Positions 23,719 through 33,192 of a DNA stretch of 35,527 nucleotides are shown piece by piece (position 1 is the stretch's first letter; each line of letters begins with the position of its first letter). The translations under genes were made by a program, and so were the position numbers. The stretch lies in contig SLKI01000080.1 in NCBI GenBank assembly GCA_007134695.1, forward strand, positions 1 through 35,527, in the 5' to 3' direction. The stretch comes from Balneolaceae bacterium (GTDB lineage Bacteria > Bacteroidota > Rhodothermia > Balneolales > Balneolaceae). The notes under the pieces are model-generated. The model made no database searches. It was not told where the DNA came from and was given only the letters and a program-made list of their open reading frames with translations.

Positions 23719-25926
23719 TCAATCTTCTGAAACCGAGTCGGCTGCATCATCTCCGCCGCTTTCCTCCGGCTCCACATCCAGGCCGCGCCGAACCAGCAGG
23801 TGGCGAACATCCGGTTCCTGGCCCCGGAAATCAAGATAGAGCTCCATTGCATCCCGGGTTCCTCCGCGCGAAAGGATCGTCTGCCGATAGTGATCACCAT
23901 TTTCACGGATCAGTCCGCCGCGCTCTCGCATAAAGGCAAATGCATCTGCAGCCAGCACTTCACTCCAGATGTAGGAGTAGTAGTTGGCTGAGTAACCTCC
24001 GGCAAAAATGTGGGCAAAATAGGGGGACTTATAACGCGGTGGTACCCGATCGTCGTAGAGGTTGTTACTCTCCAGTGCCCGTTGTTCAAAATCAGACAGG
24101 TCTTCGGGAATCTCATCGGATGAGAGTCTGTGCCACTCCATGTCGATTACAGTCGCTGCGAGATATTCCTGTGTGTCGAACCCCTGGTTGAACTGCCGCG
24201 CCTCGATCAGCCTCTCGAGCAGCTCCCGGGGAATGGGCTCTCCGGTTTCGTAATGTTTGGCGTAATTGGAAATCACTTCGGGATGAATGGCCCAGTCCTC
24301 TTCAAAAGTAGAGGGAAACTCTACAAAATCTCTCGGAACCGATGTACCACTGAGTGAAGGATAGTTCACATTCGAAAAGAGTCCGTGAACCGCATGTCCC
24401 ATTTCATGAAAAAGCGTTGTAACGTTACTGAAGCTGATCAGTGCCGCATCCCCTTCCGCTGGAGGCGGAATGTTTAGAACATTGACCACAACCGGTTTTT
24501 GATTCATCAGTCGGGATTGTACGACAAACGAGTTCATCCAGGCCCCACCCCGCTTGGAGTCCCTTTCGAAATAATCTGCATAGAAAAGCCCAAGCCGAGA
24601 TCCGTCTTCATCATGGACGGTAAATACGCGGACGTCAGGGTGATAGACCGGCAGATCGTCCCGCTCTTCGAAAGTGATACCGTAAAGGCGCTCCATGGTA
24701 TAAAAGACTCCATCTTGCAGAACCCGTTCGAGTTCAAAATAGGGGCGAACCTCCTCCTCATCCACCTCGTAACGAGATTGACGTACGCGTTCTGCGTAGT
24801 ATTCCCAGTCCCACGCCCTGAGATCCTCCTCGATGCCATCTTCGCGCATCAGTTCCCGAATCAGGTCGGCTTCACGCTCCGTATTGGCCCGTACCTGCGG
24901 CACCAGATCATCGATCATTTCGACGACTCGTTCAGGTGTTCCGGCGGTTTGTGGTTCAATGGTATAGGTCGCCCAGTCGGAATATCCGAGCAATTCTGCA
25001 CGTTCAGCACGCAGCTCCACCAGCTCCAGAGCGATCGGCCGGGTATCGATCCCGCCATCCAGTCCGATCCCCCGATAAGCGGAAGCCTCCCACAGGCGCT
25101 GCCTTACCTGACGGTTCTCCAGGCTAGCCAAAAGGGGCTGTCTGGTGGTATTCGTGATGGTGAGAAGGTATCCTTCGTCATACCCTCTCTCTTCTGCTCT
25201 CTGCCGCGCCGCTTCAATCCGGCCTTCGCTTAATCCCCGAAGGTCACTACGGTCGGCAACATGGACAGAGCGCTCTTGAGTCATCGCCAGCAGCTTTTCC
25301 TGAAATTCTGTCGTCAGCGATGAGATCCGCTCGTTGATCTGCCTCATTCGCTCCTGTTGTTCATCCGAAAGTTCGGCACCGGCACGGATAAAGTTACGGC
25401 GGGTTTCTTCGAGCAGGCGCAGCGATTCTGCATCGAGATTGAACCTGTTGCGTCGTTCATAGACCGTATTCACCTGTTCAAATAGCTGCCGGTTCAGATA
25501 GATGTTGTCAGAATGAGCCGCCAGCCGCGGGGCGATTTCGGCCTGAATCTCCTGAATTTTTTCGTTGGTATGGGCCGAGGCAAGATTGAAAAAGACTCTC
25601 TGTACCCGGTCGAGCATCACCCCGCTCTTTTCCAGCTCAAGAATTGTATTCCTGAAGGTGGGCTCTGCCGGATTTGCCAGGATTGCCTCTACTTCCTGCA
25701 GCTGCATTCTCATCCCCTCTCTGAATGCCGGTAAAAAGTGCTCTTCGTCGATCTGGTCAAAATCCGGGGCCTCAAAAGGCAGCTTGCTCTGCGTAAAAAA
25801 CGGGTTGTCTTCGAATTGATCCGTTGGTTCGGAGATCTCGTCAATCACAATCAGTTCCACTTTGGGCGATGAACAGGCTGCCATCAACAGAGTTAACAGG
25901 ATGGCGGTGTATATGGTGGATCTCAT
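23719..25926 (-). CDS. M3 family oligopeptidase lipoprotein
   Basis: A 735-aa zinc metallopeptidase of the M3 family (Dcp/oligopeptidase A type), anchored as a lipoprotein. The signal is MRSTIYTAILLTLLMAACSS with lipobox MAAC. The zinc motif is HEMGH (His507, Glu508, His511) and the third ligand Glu536 is in FVEFPSTFEEDW. The long helical N-terminal half (about 60-400) narrows the channel to short peptides. The C-terminal AGGYSANYYSYIWSEVLAADAF is typical of Dcp proteins. It should cleave short peptides in the periplasm or at the outer membrane. It is preceded by the M14 gene on the same strand, 225 bp away, so the two may share regulation. The acidic tail DDAADSVSED is unusual but harmless. 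Confidence 0.93.
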   Translation of the reverse strand: MRSTIYTAILLTLLMAACSSPKVELIVIDEISEPTDQFEDNPFFTQSKLPFEAPDFDQIDEEHFLPAFREGMRMQLQEVEAILANPAEPTFRNTILELEKSGVMLDRVQRVFFNLASAHTNEKIQEIQAEIAPRLAAHSDNIYLNRQLFEQVNTVYERRNRFNLDAESLRLLEETRRNFIRAGAELSDEQQERMRQINERISSLTTEFQEKLLAMTQERSVHVADRSDLRGLSEGRIEAARQRAEERGYDEGYLLTITNTTRQPLLASLENRQVRQRLWEASAYRGIGLDGGIDTRPIALELVELRAERAELLGYSDWATYTIEPQTAGTPERVVEMIDDLVPQVRANTEREADLIRELMREDGIEEDLRAWDWEYYAERVRQSRYEVDEEEVRPYFELERVLQDGVFYTMERLYGITFEERDDLPVYHPDVRVFTVHDEDGSRLGLFYADYFERDSKRGGAWMNSFVVQSRLMNQKPVVVNVLNIPPPAEGDAALISFSNVTTLFHEMGHAVHGLFSNVNYPSLSGTSVPRDFVEFPSTFEEDWAIHPEVISNYAKHYETGEPIPRELLERLIEARQFNQGFDTQEYLAATVIDMEWHRLSSDEIPEDLSDFEQRALESNNLYDDRVPPRYKSPYFAHIFAGGYSANYYSYIWSEVLAADAFAFMRERGGLIRENGDHYRQTILSRGGTRDAMELYLDFRGQEPDVRHLLVRRGLDVEPEESGGDDAADSVSED

Positions 25927-26014
25927 TCAATAAATTCCTCCAAATGCTGTGGTTGGTGTCTCGCGGAAAAACAGTGCGAAGCTCCGCATAATCATTGTGG
26001 TTACAAAGCCGAAG

Positions 26015-26150
26015 TTCCGGCCCGGACGGCGGTTCCAGCTGCCGGTCCTGCCGGCCAGGGCAACACCATTCCGGTTAACGGTTCAATTGCCAACCCGCTC
26101 GCCAGGTCATCAGCCACCCGCTCGCCAGGCATTGCCGGCCCGAACGGCGG
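26015..26150. repeat. GC-rich direct repeats between the M14 and M3 genes
   Basis: ACCCGCTCGCCAGG occurs twice (26093-26106 and 26116-26129, 23 bp apart). CCGGCCCGGACGGCGG (26017-26032) recurs as CCGGCCCGAACGGCGG (26135-26150). The block is richer in CCGG words than its surroundings. It fills most of the 225-bp spacer; no gene or RNA is evident. A transcript-processing or protein-binding role is possible. Confidence 0.55.
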
Positions 26151-26151
26151 A

Positions 26152-28737
26152 TCAGTTGGACGCTGCCCCGCTGATCGTTTGTCCAAAAAAGACCGAATTC
26201 AGAAACAGTTTGTTGGTCCCGAACCAGAAGGCCCGGAAATTGGGGTTGTCGACCATCGTTATCACTCTTCCGCTGCCGTGACTGCTAACAATTGTTGACG
26301 CCGTGCCGCCGATTAACTCAAGATTTTCATCCGAGATATATCCGCTTGCCAGTGGGTTTTCCAGGTCGTAATAGAGTGGTGTGGCGAAGGGATTTTCCGA
26401 CATTTTGAGAAACGTTGTCGAATTGCGGAAAATTGTCATCTCCTCATTCCGATAGCCATAACCGAGCGGATGGGTAGTATCAAGCCGGGCGTTAAAGATC
26501 GACCCCCCGATCACCTGGGCTCCCCTCAGGTCCTGCAGATCGGCGTACCGCTGAGGCCCGAAGTCGGGCATCTCGCGAGAGATGTAATCCACATTGGCCA
26601 GCCCTGCATTTCGGACCCAGCCGATCGCTCCCCGAATTGCTATAATTGTGCCGCCGCCGGCAACCCAGTTTCGAATCTTCTCCTCATCTCTCTCCGATAT
26701 ATCGTTATAATTGCCGCTGGCCATAACCAGCACATTGTAGCGGCTCATGTCCGCCGCCGGCAAGCGGCGTTTCTCAAGAATTGTTACCGGCAACTCAATT
26801 CGCTGATCGAACAGGTGCCAGATCTCACCAATCTCATACATGCTGGTTCCCTGGCCGGCCATTACAGCTACTTTCGGCTTCTCCAGCATGTTGAACGAAG
26901 GACTTCCCAGATCGATTCCTTCCTGTGTGAGGCCAGTCTGCATCGAGTAGACCGTAATTGCATCGTTTTCGGCAATTTCACCGATAATCTCATGAATCTT
27001 CTCTTCGTCGACATCCTGAATACCGAGAGAAACCAGAATGGTTCCATAATCAAAATCGTGAAGTCCGGCGGTTGTGATTGCGCTGAACGGACGTGAAGCG
27101 ACCAGCGTCCGTACACCGGCGCTCTGCAGCCGGTAAAGTGCTCTCGGGGCGTAATATTCATCCCACTCGAACAGGTAGGCATAGCTGCTTCGCCCGCCGA
27201 TGATCTCTCCTTCCGGAAACCCGGGATAGATCGCCCGGCTGCCCAGCAGGTCCTCATCATATTGCCGGGCATCGAGCTCGGCATACGGCATGTTAAATGC
27301 ATAGGGGAGAGTCCAGGTGGAGACATCGTAAAAGAGACTGTCTTCAAACGCGGTTCTGCGCTCAAACATCGATTCGACCAGTTTGTACTGAGGTTGTTCG
27401 GCAGGAATAATGTATGCTTCCCCGGCCCTGAAAGTTGTCCCATCGACATCAAGGTCCCGGCCGAGCGTATAGATTTCGACATTGTGCGGAGCAATCATAT
27501 CAGCCATATGCCAGGTGCGGGCGAGGTCGTTTTCATCACCGAACACCCAGGCTTTCAGATTGCCGTCCCGAGCTTCCTGTACTGCGTCCCGATAGAACGC
27601 ACGTCTGTAATCGTGAAGCTCCTCTCTAAGTTCCAGGGACCCTCTCAGCGTCGAAAATGAGGTGATCATCTGGTTTTTAATGGTGGACGGAAAGGTCTTG
27701 ACTCCATGAATGCTTTCCTGAGCGTGACCTCGTGAGCTGGCCTGTTCAAACAGGATCCCGACCGTTCCCTGTATATCGGGATAGGTTGAGCCTTTCCCGT
27801 AATAAAAGTCGTCGAACCGTTCCCGGGTATAGTAGAGATGCTGAATTTCGTCCAGTGCATCAGCGTGATACTCCGCCAGCGCCGCCGTCAGATCCTGGTT
27901 AATTTGCGGGGTGAGCGGATGAGTCCGCGAAGGAACTCCCGGCTGAAAAAAGTAGGTAGCGTTAGTGCCCATCTCGTGATGGTCGGTCAAGACGTTCGGG
28001 TGCCACTCCTGGTATTTGATGATGCGCCCCCGGCTCGACGGATGCTGTACCGGCAGCCAGTCACGATTAAGGTCAAACCAGTAGTGATTTGTTCTGCCTC
28101 CCGGCCAAACCTCATTGTATTCACGGGCATTCGGGTCGGTTACCGTGGTATGGCTTTTATGCATATTGACCCAGGTGGCAAATCGATTCAATCCGTCGGG
28201 GTTGAGTGACGGATCGACCAGAACCACCGAGTTATCCAGTATTTCGAGAATTTCATCACTTTGGCCTGCGGCCAGCCTGTAAACCACCAACATCGATGCA
28301 TTGGATCCGCTCGGTTCATTGCCGTGCACGCTATAACCCAGGTTCACGACGACCGGCATCTCTGATACATCCAGATCGCCGGAGCGGTCCGGATCGGAGA
28401 GGGCCTGATGGTTTTCACGAATCTCCTCCATTCGATTCTGGTTCTCCCCGGAGGTGATTGTCAGCAATACAACCGGGCGATCTTCATAGGTTTTGGCATG
28501 CTCGTCGATAGTAACACGGTCGGATGCCTCTGCCACCGCGCGCATATACTGTATAAGTTTATCGTGTGTTACATGCCACTGGCCCACTTCGTGGCCGATC
28601 ACCTCTGCAGGTGTCGGGATACCGGGATCATACGTTTCGCCTTCGGGCAGATAATAATCCAGGGTTACATCCTGGCCATATGCCAACGTGGTTACAAAAA
28701 GAATCAGAGCAGGAAGGAGTAGGATTCGCTTCAACAT
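26152..28737 (-). CDS. Secreted M14 family zinc carboxypeptidase
   Basis: An 861-aa metallopeptidase with a Sec signal (MLKRILLLPALILFVTTLAYG, then QD). The M14 domain covers about 45-400: HGNE (His138, Glu141) supplies two zinc ligands, DHHEMG (251-256) the third His, and LNPDGLNRF and FDLNRDW are typical of the family. The remaining about 450 residues include a Rossmann/GATase-like region (VAVMAGQGTS, VAGGGTIIAIRGAIGW) as found in other large bacterial M14 proteins. The frame is open to 28863, but the ATG at 28737 gives the signal peptide, so I use it. It should remove C-terminal residues from peptides outside the cytoplasm. It precedes the M3 gene on the same strand. Confidence 0.92.
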   Translation of the reverse strand: MLKRILLLPALILFVTTLAYGQDVTLDYYLPEGETYDPGIPTPAEVIGHEVGQWHVTHDKLIQYMRAVAEASDRVTIDEHAKTYEDRPVVLLTITSGENQNRMEEIRENHQALSDPDRSGDLDVSEMPVVVNLGYSVHGNEPSGSNASMLVVYRLAAGQSDEILEILDNSVVLVDPSLNPDGLNRFATWVNMHKSHTTVTDPNAREYNEVWPGGRTNHYWFDLNRDWLPVQHPSSRGRIIKYQEWHPNVLTDHHEMGTNATYFFQPGVPSRTHPLTPQINQDLTAALAEYHADALDEIQHLYYTRERFDDFYYGKGSTYPDIQGTVGILFEQASSRGHAQESIHGVKTFPSTIKNQMITSFSTLRGSLELREELHDYRRAFYRDAVQEARDGNLKAWVFGDENDLARTWHMADMIAPHNVEIYTLGRDLDVDGTTFRAGEAYIIPAEQPQYKLVESMFERRTAFEDSLFYDVSTWTLPYAFNMPYAELDARQYDEDLLGSRAIYPGFPEGEIIGGRSSYAYLFEWDEYYAPRALYRLQSAGVRTLVASRPFSAITTAGLHDFDYGTILVSLGIQDVDEEKIHEIIGEIAENDAITVYSMQTGLTQEGIDLGSPSFNMLEKPKVAVMAGQGTSMYEIGEIWHLFDQRIELPVTILEKRRLPAADMSRYNVLVMASGNYNDISERDEEKIRNWVAGGGTIIAIRGAIGWVRNAGLANVDYISREMPDFGPQRYADLQDLRGAQVIGGSIFNARLDTTHPLGYGYRNEEMTIFRNSTTFLKMSENPFATPLYYDLENPLASGYISDENLELIGGTASTIVSSHGSGRVITMVDNPNFRAFWFGTNKLFLNSVFFGQTISGAASN

Positions 28738-28819
28738 AGATTTTGGTTTGGTTGTAAATATCCGGACATGCCGGTGCAGCGACGATCCGTTATTGCATTT
28801 CCGAATCGTTTCCGGCCCA

Positions 28820-28827
28820 TAAATATA
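28820..28827 (-). promoter_or_regulatory. Possible -7 element for the M14 gene
   Basis: TATATTTA on the minus strand matches TAnnTTTG at seven of eight positions, 82 bp before the ATG. The rest of the 131-bp spacer is unremarkable. Weak call. Confidence 0.2.
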
Positions 28828-28868
28828 AGAACCCCGTCGGGTCAAAACAGGGGGAACTCGCAAATCGT

Positions 28869-30014
28869 TTAAAATCTGAACAGTGCTGCAATCGTCGTGG
28901 CGTGAGGCATCTCTTTTTTCGGAAGCACAAACACTTTTCCTCCCTGTTCAAACGCCTTCAGCGCTGTCCAGTTCAGCAGTTCCTGCTTTTTCCCTTCCCG
29001 GCCGTTCGAAGAGCTTCCGGCAAAGTGTACCGTGTGGTTATTCTCGTCGTAATATCCCCAGTTGGTTTCATTCATGGCGATAAAGAGCGTGTCGGTTTTT
29101 CCCATGACGGTCGACTCGACGATATCCGAGAGGTTGTTGGAGACCCGTTCACTATTCTGCTCCTTGAACTGGTCGATCGCATTGTACATCTCACTCAAAA
29201 AGTGTTCCTTAATGATCTCCCAACCGGCCTCCTGAAGCTCTTTATCCTTCATTTCACCCGGAAAGCCGAGAATCGCTTTATCCAGGACTCTTTGGTATTT
29301 GTTGATCGATCTGTACATGGAGACCATCTCTTCGGTCCCGGCGAGAATCATCGGCTCCATCGTCTGGTTCAGCTGCCGGGTCACACTCTCTTCTACGCCC
29401 CGAAGATATTTATGCACGATCACTTTTTTATCCTCCTCGCTGCCTCCATGGCCAAAAAACATCCCCTCTTCTCTGGAAGAACCGGTGTGCAGCTGAATCT
29501 GTACCTCCGGTTTCTCCTCGATAAACTCCTCAATACTCCGGAAGATGTCGTCGGGCGTTACATCCGCTGCATAATCTCTTCTGCAGTGCAGCATTCGAAT
29601 ATTTTTTTGGCTCACCGCCAATATTTTATACGTACCGGAGAGGCTGATCATCGGCAGCAGCGGTGTGATCAAAAACTGGTTATTGATATAAGTACGTTCC
29701 TGAAGGGGATAGGGGAGTTTGTAGAGCTCATATGAGGATCGATTCATATAAACGGCCAGACCTTCATCTGCATGATTCCAGAAATGAAGATCGTCAAGAA
29801 TCTGAGACGGCTTCTTCAGCAGTTCTTTGATTTCATCCTCTTTCATCCCTTTACTTTCCAGCTCCTCCTCTACATTTTTCAGCAGGTTTTTGAACCGGAT
29901 CGGATCTTGCTGCACCTCTTCACCAGTTTTATGAGTAGGCATTGTGATGGAGATGTTAAACTCATTCGGCTCCGTTTTGCCGACCAAATCTTGGATTGTC
30001 TGCTTGCTTATCAT
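28869..30014 (-). CDS. baeRF7-like protein (archaeo-eukaryotic release factor fold)
   Basis: A 381-aa cytoplasmic protein similar to the bacterial eRF1-related (baeRF) group, probably family 7. The N-terminal half (about 1-180) has ISITMPTHKTGEEVQQD and LAVYMNRSSYELYKLP; the central part is an RNase-H-like eRF1 domain-2 equivalent (residues about 145-280, YKILAVSQKNIRMLHCRRDY). The last 75 residues (TDTLFIAMNETNWGYYDENN to MPHATTIAALFRF) correspond to the L7Ae/eRF1-domain-3-like fold. No GGQ motif is visible, so peptide release is unlikely. Family members are predicted to act on ribosomes or tRNA, but no function is established. It is divergent from the HExxH protein, 83 bp away. The ATG at 30014 is used. 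Confidence 0.75.
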   Translation of the reverse strand: MISKQTIQDLVGKTEPNEFNISITMPTHKTGEEVQQDPIRFKNLLKNVEEELESKGMKEDEIKELLKKPSQILDDLHFWNHADEGLAVYMNRSSYELYKLPYPLQERTYINNQFLITPLLPMISLSGTYKILAVSQKNIRMLHCRRDYAADVTPDDIFRSIEEFIEEKPEVQIQLHTGSSREEGMFFGHGGSEEDKKVIVHKYLRGVEESVTRQLNQTMEPMILAGTEEMVSMYRSINKYQRVLDKAILGFPGEMKDKELQEAGWEIIKEHFLSEMYNAIDQFKEQNSERVSNNLSDIVESTVMGKTDTLFIAMNETNWGYYDENNHTVHFAGSSSNGREGKKQELLNWTALKAFEQGGKVFVLPKKEMPHATTIAALFRF

Positions 30015-30097
30015 CTTTTACAGGCCTTTTTTGTTCTGGTTATCCGTTTATAGATTAGCGGAACTGAAAGATAGCGATATAGAGCAGTTGACAGGTA

Positions 30098-33000
30098 ATG
30101 AAAATCCTTACATTCTTGACGGTTATTTTCAACACAATTCACCGAACGGTCTTGCGGGCATTTTTTCAACAGGTTTTTGCACGTTTTATTCTGTTAAAAA
30201 CCCTCTGCACCATTCTGTTACTGTTAACCTGTTTTCCATCGCTGTCGTTCGGACAGCTTTACAACAGTGAATACAAGGTGCCGGGCCAGGATTGGCGTCA
30301 ACTTAAAACCGACCACTTCCGGATCATCTTCCCGGCCGAAGAGAGAGAAGCGGCATGGCGGTCGGCCCGCATCCTGGAGCTCCAATACGATGATGTACGT
30401 GATCTCGTCGGTGGAGATCTTAACAATTTTCCCTTTATTCTCAATTCGACCAGTGACCGTTCCGGCGGTTTTGTCTCCCCGCTCAATTTCCGGTCCGAAG
30501 TGGAAATTCCTCCCCGCAAAGGAAAAACGATGAACCCCCGCTCCGGGGATTGGCTTGAACTGGTTCTGCCCCACGAGCTGGTTCACGCACTCCATATGAA
30601 TTCCGACCCCTCCTCTCTGACCACCTTTCTCGGCCTGCTTTCACCCGATCTGAGGCGCTCCGTCCATACTGCTGCCCCGCTCGGAATACTGGAGGGTATC
30701 GCGGTCGAACATGAATCTCACGGCGTCATCGAAGGGGGAGGCCGCGGCAACTACCCCTGGTTCACCAACCGCACCGCATCCCATTTTGCACATGATGACG
30801 CCTGGTCGATGGGGCAGCTGATCCATGTAACCACCACCACGCTCCCGTTCGACAGACATTATCAGGGCGGATATGAGTTTACTCACTGGCTTCAGAACCG
30901 ATTTGGTGAAGAGACCATGAAAGAGGCGATCGAGTCTCATTACAAATGGCCGTTCCTCGGTTTTGGCGTAGCTCTCCGGAGAACAACCGGAGAATGGCCC
31001 GGCTCTCTCTACAAGGAGTTTCGCCAGGACTATCAGGAAAATAACACAGTGTGGGCGAAAAACGATGAGTCCGGGTTTTTGGAGCAGATCATACGTCTGG
31101 ACCATCCCTACAACGGGTCGCAATGGCGCCGGCCCGTCTGGGTGGACGAACAGAGGCTTCTGGTACACGGACGATTCTACAACGCGCCGCCAGGCTTTTA
31201 CATCTACGACATCAACACCGGATCCCCTGATTTTCTGTTCGAAACCGGCAGCGTCGAAGATTTTCGCTGGACCTACCTGCCTGAAGAAGAATCCCTCTAT
31301 TTTGCAGATTATGCTGCAGACGGCAGATATCACAACACCTACTATTCCAGAATCCACCGCTACTCTCTGGATGAAGATCGAAAAACCACTCTGTTGCCTG
31401 ATGAGCGCCTTTTCGCACCCTCTCCCGGAGAAACCTTTTACGCGCTTCAAAGTCACGGGTCGGGAAACCGCCTGGTAGAGATCACCCGGGATCCCTCCGG
31501 CAGCCGGCAGGTCGAAATTCTGCTGAAACCGGAGCCGGGAAATTCCATCATCGAAGTTCTTCAACACCCTTCCCGCAACCTGGTCGCCCTGATTGCACGA
31601 AAAGGCTCCGTGCAAGCCCTGTGGATTGCCACTCCCGGTGAGATCAGGAGCGCTTATCAGGGGCCTCCCGACGTGGCATTCGACGGCGGCTCGATCTTCG
31701 ACCTCGACTGGCACCCTTCCGAGCCCCGGCTGCTCTTCTCTAGCGACCGAACCGGTGCGTTTCAGGTCTACGAATTTCAGATTGATGAAAACCGGATCGA
31801 AAGGCTGACCGACTATCCATTTAACCTGTTTGAGGCGAGCTACAGTCCGTCCGGAGAGCAGATCGCCTTGATCTATCAAAAGAGGAGTGAATTTCATCTC
31901 GGTTTGATGAAACTCGAGAACAGCTTCGGTGAGATCGTAACCGAAAACCGGAATCCAGGTGAGGAGCTTCTCCTTTCAATGAACAGGCCTCTGCTTGGGA
32001 GCGAAGAGATGCCCGACGAAGAGCAGTGGCAGGAGAGCCGCTACCGTTCAGGTTTGTCCTGGTTAAGGCCCAGAACTATCCTGCCTCACTATAATGAGCC
32101 TCTGCAGGGGGTTAACGAGTTTGGGGTAGAGTTTCACTCAACCGATCCGATGGGCAGACACAACTACGATCTGACCTTATCGGGTGTCCAAAACAGGCTC
32201 TGGTACGATCTCAACTACCGTTATTCCGGTTTCCACCCCGGATTTGGCTTCGAGCTCTCGAGCCGCCCCACATTTCCGGTAATAAGGGATTCAGATCAGG
32301 AACTCGACGGACCAGTCCGGTTTCTGCTTCAAACCCGAAAAGCCGGGGTCAACATCCCCTTTACCTACACTTTTCGCAGAGATACACGGCTAACCGCACT
32401 GCGAATTACTCCTCAATACAGCCTTTCGAACGTTCGATTTATGAGGCTGGATGTAACCGATTCTCCATTATCCGACTTTGAATCTATTCACTCCCTGGGA
32501 GTGTTTGCTGTTCTCAACCTGCGTCTCCGTCAGCACCTTCGTGATCATCAGCCAAATGCAGGCTGGGTTTTCTATGCACAGACCGATTACGATCTTAATG
32601 AAGCTCCTTTTGACTTTTCCCTCTTTGACTACCGTTTTACAGGTCGTTTTGTAGACCGGAAAAGTTTTCGCGGCGGGTTTTACCGCTACCTGGCGCCCCT
32701 GGGAAGGTGGAATCAGACTTTGAGAGTGGGGGCCCACTTTTTAACACAGTCCGAGATCGGACATTACAACCCTCAGAGCATGTTTTCCCGTACTTTTGAC
32801 GGAGATCTCTTCCCGGAAGCACACAATTACGGTATGGTCGACCTGCGATATACAATTCCGCTTTCCTATCCGGACGAAGGAGGGTTCCTACTGCCGCTCT
32901 ATCTCGGAAATCTTTATCTTGTTCTCTTTTCGCAAACCGTCGGAGACCTGAATCGCGGAGATTTTTCAGATATCCTAAACGAGTCAAGAACGGCAATCGG

Positions 33001-33112
33001 AGCAGGTGTTCGCGCCCGTTTCCGCCTGTCCAATCTTGCACTGGATTTGGGAATCGGTTTCGGTTACGAGCCGGCTCGCGATCAGTGGAGATTTGTATTC
33101 GGTCAATTTTAA
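30098..33112 (+). CDS. Envelope protein: HExxH peptidase, beta-propeller and beta-barrel
   Basis: A 1004-aa exported protein of three parts. The N-terminus has a long positively charged lead and a hydrophobic segment (31-48), with likely cleavage after SLSFG near 52; the ATG at 30098 is the only Met and the start may be later. Residues about 60-320 are a peptidase-MA-like domain: HELVH (His159, Glu160, His163) and Glu199 in ILEGIAVEH fit a gluzincin zinc site. Residues about 325-620 resemble a TolB/WD-like propeller (FDLDWHPSEPRLLFSSDRTG, NLFEASYSPSGEQIALIY). Residues about 650-1004 look like an outer-membrane barrel, with alternating strands and a terminal FVFGQF ending in aromatic Phe. It may be an outer-membrane protease or a processing factor. 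Divergent from the baeRF gene. Confidence 0.8.
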   Translation: MKILTFLTVIFNTIHRTVLRAFFQQVFARFILLKTLCTILLLLTCFPSLSFGQLYNSEYKVPGQDWRQLKTDHFRIIFPAEEREAAWRSARILELQYDDVRDLVGGDLNNFPFILNSTSDRSGGFVSPLNFRSEVEIPPRKGKTMNPRSGDWLELVLPHELVHALHMNSDPSSLTTFLGLLSPDLRRSVHTAAPLGILEGIAVEHESHGVIEGGGRGNYPWFTNRTASHFAHDDAWSMGQLIHVTTTTLPFDRHYQGGYEFTHWLQNRFGEETMKEAIESHYKWPFLGFGVALRRTTGEWPGSLYKEFRQDYQENNTVWAKNDESGFLEQIIRLDHPYNGSQWRRPVWVDEQRLLVHGRFYNAPPGFYIYDINTGSPDFLFETGSVEDFRWTYLPEEESLYFADYAADGRYHNTYYSRIHRYSLDEDRKTTLLPDERLFAPSPGETFYALQSHGSGNRLVEITRDPSGSRQVEILLKPEPGNSIIEVLQHPSRNLVALIARKGSVQALWIATPGEIRSAYQGPPDVAFDGGSIFDLDWHPSEPRLLFSSDRTGAFQVYEFQIDENRIERLTDYPFNLFEASYSPSGEQIALIYQKRSEFHLGLMKLENSFGEIVTENRNPGEELLLSMNRPLLGSEEMPDEEQWQESRYRSGLSWLRPRTILPHYNEPLQGVNEFGVEFHSTDPMGRHNYDLTLSGVQNRLWYDLNYRYSGFHPGFGFELSSRPTFPVIRDSDQELDGPVRFLLQTRKAGVNIPFTYTFRRDTRLTALRITPQYSLSNVRFMRLDVTDSPLSDFESIHSLGVFAVLNLRLRQHLRDHQPNAGWVFYAQTDYDLNEAPFDFSLFDYRFTGRFVDRKSFRGGFYRYLAPLGRWNQTLRVGAHFLTQSEIGHYNPQSMFSRTFDGDLFPEAHNYGMVDLRYTIPLSYPDEGGFLLPLYLGNLYLVLFSQTVGDLNRGDFSDILNESRTAIGAGVRARFRLSNLALDLGIGFGYEPARDQWRFVFGQF

Positions 33113-33192
33113 TCAGATCATTGTAGACATTCCGTTTACACCGACAGTATTTCTAACTGCTTAACCAAAACCCGACAACTCACTTGAGTCTT

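Noticed and set aside
28738-28863. N-terminal extension of the M14 frame
   Set aside because: The start at 28737 gives a clean signal peptide, and the added residues have none.
30641-31897. Minus-strand 418-aa frame opposite the HExxH/barrel protein
   Set aside because: Long but antisense to a gene with clear catalytic motifs; no domain seen in the shadow frame.
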